A stretch of 11,340 nucleotides of DNA, from positions 1-11,340 of the forward strand of contig CAXMOL010000036.1 of NCBI GenBank assembly GCA_964194935.1, in the 5' to 3' direction. Under the pieces are notes generated by a model. The model worked only from the letters and a program-made list of their open reading frames with translations, did no database searches and was not told the DNA's origin. The DNA comes from JACZWZ01 sp964194935. GTDB lineage: Bacteria; Actinomycetota; Acidimicrobiia; Spongiisociales; UBA11373. The number at the start of each line of letters is the position of its first letter. Position 1 is the stretch's first letter. The position numbers were made by a program, and so were the translations under genes. Shown here piece after piece: positions 6,264-11,340 of the stretch.

Positions 6264-6374
6264 TTGTGCGTCGGCACGTTTCTGAGTAGCGAAGATGAGT
6301 TGATTCAACAGAATGGCTTGATTCCGACACGAACTTGCATCGTATTGGCAGTGCGTCAGCGCTGTGCTGCCAGG

Positions 6375-7532
6375 ATGATCGACGTGACCAGCAAGCCGCA
6401 GCCGAGAGCCACCCTCTTTGTCTTCATCGCCGCCCACACGGTGAACGATTTCTACGCCACCATCCTTCCGGCCTTCTTGCCTGCGGTAGCGAGCGAATTC
6501 GACCTGGACTACACAGAACTGGGCATCCTGTCGTTTGCTTTCACGCTCTTGACTGGTGTGCTGCAGCCGACCCTCGGCAACATCGCCGATCGATCAGGTC
6601 GGCGACGGTGGATGTTGGTACTCGGGTTCAGTGTTGCTGCGGTCGGTTTCCTCGCCATGGCGGTGGCACCTACGTTTTGGTTCATCGTCGCCGTGAGTCT
6701 GCTGTGCGGGCTCGGAGCGGCAACGTATCACCCCCAGGCAGCAGCCTTCATCGTCTCGGCATACCCGAGGCGTTTCGGACGCATGCTCGGAATACATGGC
6801 TGGGGCGGGGCAGTGGGTCATTTCCTCGCTCCGGCGGTAGCCGTTCTCGTCATTGCAGCGTTCAACTGGCGGATAGCGATGATGGCGATCGCAATCCCGC
6901 TGGTTTTGACAGCAATCATGCTCCGGGTACGGCTCGATGAGCCGCCGCCAACTCGATCAGCAACCCTCCGGAGTGCTATCACCAGTCAACTGGTGCTTGT
7001 GGCGATCACTTTCGGTTTGTTCAGCGTCGTGGGTCGCAGCTTCCTTACGTTCTTTGTGAAGATGCTGGTGGACGAGGGATGGCAGGAGACGAGCGCGGGC
7101 GTTCTGCTAACGATCGTGCTGCTCGTCGGCGCTATCGCCCAACCGCTTGGTGGTTGGGCTTTCGACAGGATCGGTGGTCGGCAGGTGTTTCTGATGGCTG
7201 CCAGCGGAACCGTCGTCCTGGTGGCAGCATTCGCTGTGACCAGCGGGGCCGTGTCCCTGATAGTGGTGACCGGAATCGCGTTCTTTGCCTTCAGCCTCTT
7301 CCCAGTTGGGCTCGCTCTCGCCAGCCAACTCGCACCCGAGGGCCAAACTGGTGCCGCAGTGGGCATCGTGTTCGGTGTGTCCGGACTCATGACTGCAGTA
7401 GCCCAACCGGCGGTCGGAGCGATCGCTGAAATGGTCAGCGACATCCGCGTGGCGCTTGCCTGGCAGTTGCCTGTGGCGCTCCTCAGCCTCGTTCTCGCAA
7501 CTCGCATTACGAAAGAACCCGGGGTCCGGTGA
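6375..7532 (+). CDS. MFS transporter, fosmidomycin-resistance (Fsr)-like
   Basis: A 385-residue protein with about 12 hydrophobic segments, the usual MFS size. The N-terminal signature HTVNDFYATILPAFLPAVASEF is the 'H..ND.Y...LPa.LP' motif of Fsr-type exporters. It is followed by GVLQPTLGNIADRSGRRRW (loop 2-3 MFS motif A) and GLGAATYHPQAAA ('G.g.a..HPeaa'), also typical of Fsr. A second motif-A-like sequence GGWAFDRIGGR begins the C-terminal half. It should export small molecules by proton antiport; the substrate is unknown. ATG 6375 has only a weak ribosome site; GTG 6384, with AGGA 8 nt upstream, is an equally good start. The open frame back to 5946 runs antisense through the two-TM gene and is not used. 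Confidence 0.88.
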   Translation: MIDVTSKPQPRATLFVFIAAHTVNDFYATILPAFLPAVASEFDLDYTELGILSFAFTLLTGVLQPTLGNIADRSGRRRWMLVLGFSVAAVGFLAMAVAPTFWFIVAVSLLCGLGAATYHPQAAAFIVSAYPRRFGRMLGIHGWGGAVGHFLAPAVAVLVIAAFNWRIAMMAIAIPLVLTAIMLRVRLDEPPPTRSATLRSAITSQLVLVAITFGLFSVVGRSFLTFFVKMLVDEGWQETSAGVLLTIVLLVGAIAQPLGGWAFDRIGGRQVFLMAASGTVVLVAAFAVTSGAVSLIVVTGIAFFAFSLFPVGLALASQLAPEGQTGAAVGIVFGVSGLMTAVAQPAVGAIAEMVSDIRVALAWQLPVALLSLVLATRITKEPGVR

Positions 7533-7566
7533 TCGGTGTGGGTAGATCACGGGCCCTCGGGACCCC
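7521..7566. terminator. Bidirectional hairpin at the MFS/PPOX convergent junction
   Basis: GTGATC (7529-7534) pairs with GATCAC (7545-7550) around a 10-nt loop, and outside it GGGGTCC (7521-7527) pairs with GGACCCC (7560-7566) across an internal loop. The structure spans the MFS stop (7530-7532). There is no T-run. Its right arm is the first bases of the repeat copy at 7562, so repeat insertion may have created or completed it. Confidence 0.5.
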
Positions 7567-7640
7567 TGACAAGACTTCGCCAGCCCAAGCGTTACGTTCA
7601 GCCCCGTCCTGGACAAGTGACATCACACCGGCCGATGGTG
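7562..7640 (+). repeat. Interspersed intergenic repeat, second form (copy F)
   Basis: From ACCCCTGACAAGACTTCGCC (7562-7581) through GTTCAGCC.CGTC.TGGAC to AGTGACATCAC (7616-7626), this copy aligns almost without gaps to 11207-11271. After about 7630 the likeness fades. It lies between the convergent MFS and PPOX genes. Confidence 0.7.
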
Positions 7641-7680
7641 GGCACCGCTTCTGAAGACCCCTTGCTACCGCCCGGTGGTC

Positions 7681-8103
7681 TCAGCGTTGGGTGCGGATAC
7701 GGTCCGGTGTCAGTGTGAGCAAGCGAAACGAGTCTGGGTCCCGCAGCCATGACTCCAATTCATCCCGGTTGCGTTGGTCCGTGAGGTCCCAGTATCTGGA
7801 GGCGAGGCGCTTCGCCAACTCGATGCCGCCTGAGTCGCTCACCGTCACGGCACCATCGAAGGCCACCCATGCCTCGGCCTCGCCGACGTGATTGGCTACG
7901 AGCAGAGAAGCATTCGGATTGTTTTGCAGTCGACGAATCTTGGCGGAGGTCTTGGAGGCGAACATCTGGACGACCGAGCCGGTCCACTCGAACCAGAGAG
8001 GGATACCGACAGGCGTGCCGTCTTCTCGACTGATAATTAGCGTTCCCAAACGAGGAGCCGCCAGAAACGCCTCACGGCCAGCCTCCGTATCGATGTCGTT
8101 CAT
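7681..8103 (-). CDS. PPOX-class (pyridoxamine 5'-phosphate oxidase-fold) flavin/F420-binding protein
   Basis: A 140-residue cytoplasmic protein of the split-barrel PPOX superfamily. It opens with REAFLAAPRLGTLIISREDGTPVGIPLWFEW (family form 'l......gtLaT...dG.P...pvwf.wdg'). A cofactor-binding stretch follows, VVQMFASKTSAKIRRLQNNPNASLLV, with the TS.K.R.L..NP pattern. The rest is the strand AWVAFDGAVTV and a helical C-terminus. Such proteins use FMN or F420 for redox chemistry or bind related cofactors; in actinobacteria both occur, and the sequence does not decide. GGAGG 9 nt before ATG 8103 is a strong ribosome site. It is downstream of, and on the same strand as, the lipoprotein gene, but a 96-nt gap with a hairpin separates them. 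Confidence 0.88.
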   Translation of the reverse strand: MNDIDTEAGREAFLAAPRLGTLIISREDGTPVGIPLWFEWTGSVVQMFASKTSAKIRRLQNNPNASLLVANHVGEAEAWVAFDGAVTVSDSGGIELAKRLASRYWDLTDQRNRDELESWLRDPDSFRLLTLTPDRIRTQR

Positions 8104-8160
8104 CTTCTTCCTCCGATAGACCTGAGCAGCGAAGAGATCCGGTTGCCCCAGCCTACGAGT

Positions 8161-8195
8161 CGGATGGTCAGAGACGCTGAGCTGACCGCCATCCG
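8161..8195 (-). terminator. Terminator-like hairpin after the 8200-8796 lipoprotein gene
   Basis: CGGATGG (8161-8167) pairs with CCATCCG (8189-8195), and TCAG (8168-8171) pairs with CTGA (8182-8185), with a 3-nt bulge and a 10-nt loop. On the minus strand it begins 4 nt after the lipoprotein stop (8202-8200). It lacks a T-run but has strong stems and the right position. Confidence 0.55.
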
Positions 8196-8199
8196 GTCG

Positions 8200-8796
8200 T
8201 CAGTGGCCGGCGTTGGGGTCAGGCCACACCACTGGTCGCTCTCCGTCGCTACCCATCGTTACGCTCCGGACCCGCCAACGCCCCTTGAACGACTTCTCCA
8301 TGTGCAAGGTCACGGTGCCCTCGATCCCGGCCACCTCGGCAGAAAGCTGTGCTTCGTCACCATCGACTATCTGGTCGGTGACCCGAACGGGTCCACTCAG
8401 ATCGATAATGAAGGCGTCGTGCTCACCGGCGGCGACCATCAGCGCATCAAATAGGTGCCAGGTGCCGATCGACTCAGGGGGGAACGACCGAGATCTCTCC
8501 ATCATCACCTCACGGGCGACCGTCTGGGAGCCGATCACCACGCGGTACTGCAGAAGATCGAGGGCTGACTGAATCATGTGCTGGGCGTTGGGGTGTAACG
8601 CCAGCCAGACGGTCATGAAGTCATCTCGTGCGAAGGCGTCGAGGAATGTCTCAGCCGCCGCAGACGGTGTGCTCAGATCGAGCGCCTCGAAGTAGGTCCG
8701 TTCCCCGCCGGGCGGGACCTGCTGGTTATCGCCGCATCCCGCTAACAGCACCGACAACACGAGCAGCACTAGTGCGAGATGCCTCACCGGGGTCAC
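8200..8796 (-). CDS. Lipoprotein with NTF2-like (DUF4878-type) N-terminal pattern
   Basis: A 198-residue exported lipoprotein. The signal peptide MTPVRHLALVLLVLSVLLAGC has lipobox L-A-G-C and lipidated Cys21. After a short linker, LSTPSAAAETFLDAFARDDFMTVWLALHPNAQ has the 'tP..aa..f..A...gD...a...l.p' start of NTF2-like/DUF4878 domains. The C-terminal part (EGTVTLHMEKSFKGRWRVRSV) supplies the expected beta strands with a 'W.v..v' ending. It probably binds a ligand or partner outside the cell; no enzymatic residues are seen. The start is GTG 8796 with no clear ribosome site; GTG 8787 is an alternative that leaves the signal peptide intact. It lies downstream of the ABC operon but is separated from it by 176 nt holding a repeat fragment. 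Confidence 0.8.
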   Translation of the reverse strand: MTPVRHLALVLLVLSVLLAGCGDNQQVPPGGERTYFEALDLSTPSAAAETFLDAFARDDFMTVWLALHPNAQHMIQSALDLLQYRVVIGSQTVAREVMMERSRSFPPESIGTWHLFDALMVAAGEHDAFIIDLSGPVRVTDQIVDGDEAQLSAEVAGIEGTVTLHMEKSFKGRWRVRSVTMGSDGERPVVWPDPNAGH

Positions 8797-8849
8797 GGTA
8801 CAGACTCAGCAGGAATCGCCCCAGGGCCGAAAGGTTCGGTATACGGCGC

Positions 8850-8874
8850 CTCAGCACCCCTGTCAAGACTTCGC
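8850..8874 (+). repeat. Interspersed intergenic repeat, partial copy G
   Basis: 25 nt identical to 11201-11225, with core CAGCACCCCTGTCAAGACTT. The downstream half present in copies F and H is absent here. It lies upstream of the lipoprotein gene and after the ABC operon stop. Confidence 0.65.
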
Positions 8875-8972
8875 TGTGGTGATCTCGTTCATCATCCGTG
8901 GAGTGCCGAAGTCGCTTCGCTGACCGACCTCAGGGCTCAAACCGATTGCTCATGGCTCAACACTGGCGATCA

Positions 8973-10163
8973 CTACTCGGCCGCTGCCTTCCATGCTTCT
9001 CTGAGCTTGATCTTCCCTCCGGTGCGCAGAAGCGCTCCCGAGTAGACGCGGGAACCGATCCACAGGAGCGCGATGGCGCCGAGCGCCGTTCCAGCGACCG
9101 CCACCAGGATCTCCCATATCTGGGGATCTGTTGTAGCAATTCGTACCGGCATCACGAATGGCGCCCAGGGAGGCAGCCAGGACGCAATCGTGGGGAAGAG
9201 CCCGTCAGGGTTCTCCGCCGCCTTGATCGCTGCGAAGTACCCGGGCAAGATCAAACCGATCGGAAGGATGATCGCCCCCTGCAGGTCCTCCTGCCGCGAT
9301 ACGGTCGATCCCACAGCCGCGTACAGGAAGGCGTAGAAGGCATATCCCAAAACGAACCAGAAGATCAACGAAATGATGATCGGCACACCGATCGCAGCGA
9401 CGTCAATGCCGGAGAAATCGCCGAGTTCAGCCGAGATATACGCAGCCCCTGCCAGGACCACGAGCTGCAGCAACCCCAGGAGCCCAATCCCCCCCACCTT
9501 TCCGACGAGCACCTGCCACGGGCGAACCCTGGACAGAATCACTTCGACCACCCGGTTCTGCTTCTCTTCGACGGTGCCCATCGCGACGAACTGGCCGAAC
9601 AACACAATGGAGATGTAGAGGAGGATCGCCCCGACGAACGCCGCCGCGCTCCTCGCATCGTCCTGGAGGTCTCTCTCTTCGATCGTCGTGATCGTCATCG
9701 GAACCGGTTCGACGACCGACGCGATCTCGCTCTCCGACAGACCCAGTTCAGAGAGTGCGACCGTCTTCACCGTCGTATCCACTGCGCCGTGAACGAGTGC
9801 TGTCAGCCGGGATGATGCCTCCGTTTGGAAAACCACCTCGTCTTCATCCGCGACTACCAGGGCTACCGATCCGTCGGCGAGCGCCGACTCCGCCTCCGCC
9901 CGGGTCGCAAATCGGGTGACTTCGATCTCCATGTCGAACAGTGCTGCCTGAGCGTGCATCTCCTGCTCGATCCCGGGGATCTCCTCCCCTACCAGGCCGA
10001 TCTTCGTCGCCTCGGCGGGGCCTGGCGCGACCAGACTCACGATCGGCCCGGCCGCGAGGATCGCGACTGTCAGCAGTGGCATCGTGACCCTGAATGCCTT
10101 GCTGGTCACCCGCTGAACGAACTCTCGTCGTGCCAGCAACGCAACCTGGGCCCACAGATTCAT
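8973..10163 (-). CDS. ABC-2 type exporter permease (NatB-like)
   Basis: A 396-residue membrane protein of the NatB/ABC-2 family. It has a short basic N-terminus (ARREFVQRVTSKAFRVTMPL), TM1 at about 28-46, and a large external domain to about residue 170. The signature MGTVEEKQNRVVEVILSRVRPWQVLVGK follows, which is diagnostic of the NatB-type permeases. There are five or so further TM segments between about 172 and 375, then a basic C-terminal tail inside. It should pair with the ATPase encoded just upstream to export an ion, lipid or small molecule; NatAB itself exports sodium, but the substrate here is unknown. ATG 10163 overlaps the ATPase stop by 4 nt (ATGA), so translation is coupled. Confidence 0.92.
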   Translation of the reverse strand: MNLWAQVALLARREFVQRVTSKAFRVTMPLLTVAILAAGPIVSLVAPGPAEATKIGLVGEEIPGIEQEMHAQAALFDMEIEVTRFATRAEAESALADGSVALVVADEDEVVFQTEASSRLTALVHGAVDTTVKTVALSELGLSESEIASVVEPVPMTITTIEERDLQDDARSAAAFVGAILLYISIVLFGQFVAMGTVEEKQNRVVEVILSRVRPWQVLVGKVGGIGLLGLLQLVVLAGAAYISAELGDFSGIDVAAIGVPIIISLIFWFVLGYAFYAFLYAAVGSTVSRQEDLQGAIILPIGLILPGYFAAIKAAENPDGLFPTIASWLPPWAPFVMPVRIATTDPQIWEILVAVAGTALGAIALLWIGSRVYSGALLRTGGKIKLREAWKAAAE

Positions 10164-11041
10164 GATCCGACCGCCTCTCGGAACAGATCTGTGAGGCTGG
10201 GGGGTTCGAAGAGGAACCGGTTGACAACGCCAGCAGCGTTCGCAGCCGCGAGGAGATCGGCAATCGGAGCATCATCGTCGACGACGAAGTGGGATGGCCC
10301 CGGCCCATCGACAGCCTCTACTCCCGGAACATCTGGGACCCAAGGGCGACCGTCGACATCGATGGTCAGCCGCCGTTTCGTCGAGCGGTTCTTGATGTCG
10401 TCCAGTCGCCCCGACAGCACGATTCGACCTTCGTTGATAATGGCGACGTCCTGACACACGTCCTCGACGAGGTCGAGTTGGTGGCTCGAGAAGAGAACAG
10501 CCACACCCCCCGCTGCCAACTCCCTCAGGGTCGCGGTGAGTGAATCGACACCAATGGGGTCGAGACCGGCAAACGGTTCATCGAGAATCAGCAGCTCGGG
10601 ATTTGGTGCGAGAGCCGCTGCGAGCTGGACCCGTTGCTGGTTCCCATGCGACAACTCGTCCAGCCTCGCATCACCCCTCTCGCCCAGGCCAAATTCGCCG
10701 AGCCACCGGTCAACCGCGGCATTCGCTTCCGTCCTGGAGAGGCCTGAGAGGCGCGAGAAGTGGACGAGTTGGTCGTGCACCTTCATCTTCGGATACAGGC
10801 CACGCTCTTCTGGCATGTATCCGAAATGGAGCCGTTCCCCGGCACCAATGGGAGCGCCGTTCCAGGACACGGAACCGGTGTCGGGCCGAATGAGGCCGAA
10901 TACGGCCCTCATAGCTGTGGTCTTCCCTGCCCCATTTGGGCCGAGAAAGCCGAGGATACGCCCGCGCTCGACGACGAATCCGGCGCCATCGAGGGCGATG
11001 ACATCACCGAATCGTTTGCTCACATCGACGAATTCCAACAT
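10160..11041 (-). CDS. ABC transporter ATP-binding protein (NatA-like, with DUF4162-type C-terminus)
   Basis: A 293-residue cytoplasmic ATPase. Motifs in order are: Walker A GPNGAGKTT at about 34-42; Q-loop region GYMPEERGLYPKM, where Glu replaces the usual Gln (common in this subgroup); signature LSHGNQQRV instead of LSGGQ (again normal for NatA-like members); Walker B LLILDEPFAGLDP; and H-loop SSHQLDLVE. The final 75 residues form a DUF4162-like tail. It energises the permease of the same operon. ATG 11041 is chosen because GGAGG lies 8 nt upstream and the domain starts at once (MLEFVDVSKRFG); an in-frame ATG at 11065 has a poorer ribosome site. It is the first gene of the operon. Confidence 0.94.
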   Translation of the reverse strand: MLEFVDVSKRFGDVIALDGAGFVVERGRILGFLGPNGAGKTTAMRAVFGLIRPDTGSVSWNGAPIGAGERLHFGYMPEERGLYPKMKVHDQLVHFSRLSGLSRTEANAAVDRWLGEFGLGERGDARLDELSHGNQQRVQLAAALAPNPELLILDEPFAGLDPIGVDSLTATLRELAAGGVAVLFSSHQLDLVEDVCQDVAIINEGRIVLSGRLDDIKNRSTKRRLTIDVDGRPWVPDVPGVEAVDGPGPSHFVVDDDAPIADLLAAANAAGVVNRFLFEPPSLTDLFREAVGS

Positions 11042-11200
11042 CAGAAATGCCTCCGAGTCACCCATTCTGGCCAGAGTCCTCGACGGGCGCCACGCAAGCA
11101 GTAGTGGCCCTCAGGGCCCCTATCAGAATCATCCGGACCTCGGATTCAGTATCAGGACCGACTTGGGCCTCTGAGCCAACGCCTGCACGAGGTCGAATAC
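11042..11200. other. Upstream region of the ABC operon
   Basis: No gene is seen. A perfect palindrome with one central base, GGCCCTCAGGGCC (11106-11118), resembles GGGCCCTCGGGACCCC at 7551-7566 and may be another small piece of the repeat family. Any operon promoter should lie here, but no convincing -35/-10 pair was identified by eye. Confidence 0.3.
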
Positions 11201-11300
11201 CTCAGCACCCCTGTCAAGACTTCGCCACCCCGGGCGTTGCTTTCAGCCTCGTCTTGGACGAGTGACATCACGCTGGGGGATGCGGCGGTGCTGTCCTTCG
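11201..11300 (+). repeat. Interspersed intergenic repeat, second form (copy H)
   Basis: It begins with the 25 nt shared with 8850-8874 and continues in parallel with copy F to AGTGACATCACGC (11261-11273). It then reads TGGGGGATG...GTGCTGTC (11274-11294), which matches copy C at 5255-5277. It therefore links the two forms of the repeat into one family. It may continue past the right edge. Confidence 0.7.
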
Positions 11301-11340
11301 GTGCCTCCAGTCCCAAGACGACGCGAATCCGGGGTTTTCG

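Noticed and set aside
5946..6374. Long N-terminal extension of the MFS gene
   Set aside because: It would translate antisense through the two-TM gene and repeat copy D. Fsr homology starts just after 6375.
5169..8945. Shared GGCTCAAACCGA near 5169 and 8934
   Set aside because: A 12-nt match, one within a coding sequence and one intergenic, with no extension; probably chance.
8898..9815. 305-codon plus-strand ORF
   Set aside because: It is antisense to the NatB-like permease, which has clear motifs and coupling to the ATPase; the product is rich in Arg/Asp/Gln as expected of a shadow frame.
11042..11065. Earlier ATG (11065) for the ABC ATPase
   Set aside because: GGAGG is 8 nt upstream of ATG 11041, where the domain begins; the earlier ATG would place this ribosome site inside the coding region.
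3800..11300. CRISPR array or integron attC array
   Set aside because: Spacing is gene-sized and irregular, copies vary in length, there are no cas genes or integron integrase, and no RYYYAAC/GTTRRRY pairs were seen.

Overview
The window is GC-rich bacterial chromosome, most likely from a high-GC Actinomycetota lineage. The signs are several GTG starts, a mycobacterial-style alpha/beta hydrolase fused to a class III cyclase, a PPOX/F420-class flavin-fold protein, and four separate lipoproteins. An acidimicrobial-type environmental genome fits best, but the sequence alone does not fix the taxon. No rRNA, tRNA, CRISPR array or phage structural gene was seen.

Layout. 1-222 (-) is the N-terminal part of a lipoprotein that runs off the left edge. 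424-792 (+) is a DUF488 (YeaO-like) protein. 857-2149 (-) is an alpha/beta-hydrolase-fold/nucleotidyl cyclase fusion. 2163-2807 (+) is a start-less remnant of a large serine recombinase C-terminus, abutting the 5' end of the cyclase gene. 2864-3766 (+) is a predicted zinc metallopeptidase lipoprotein. 3925-4521 (+) is a YdeI/OmdA-family protein. 4636-5184 (+) is a small helical lipoprotein. 5417-6184 (-) is an unrecognised two-TM protein. 6375-7532 (+) is an Fsr-like MFS exporter. 7681-8103 (-) is a PPOX-fold protein. 8200-8796 (-) is a lipoprotein with an NTF2-like N-terminal pattern. 8973-11041 (-) is a two-gene NatA/NatB-type ABC exporter operon with a 4-nt ATGA overlap.

How the genes relate. 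Only the ABC pair is clearly one functional unit. The rest look like single-gene units in mixed orientation, rich in envelope functions (lipoproteins, exporters, membrane protein) with one signalling enzyme. No pathway joins them.

The most unusual feature is non-coding. A family of related intergenic repeats, all on the plus strand, sits between nearly every pair of genes from about 3800 to the right edge (3800, 4521, 5197, 6235, 7562, 8850, 11201). A possible terminus-like piece in the opposite orientation lies at 2681, just after the recombinase homology. One copy (5197-5383) is bounded by perfect 10-bp inverted repeats and looks like a miniature mobile element. The second notable point is the cyclase fusion: its hydrolase domain keeps the nucleophile serine but appears to have lost the catalytic Asp and His, which suggests a sensor rather than an enzyme.
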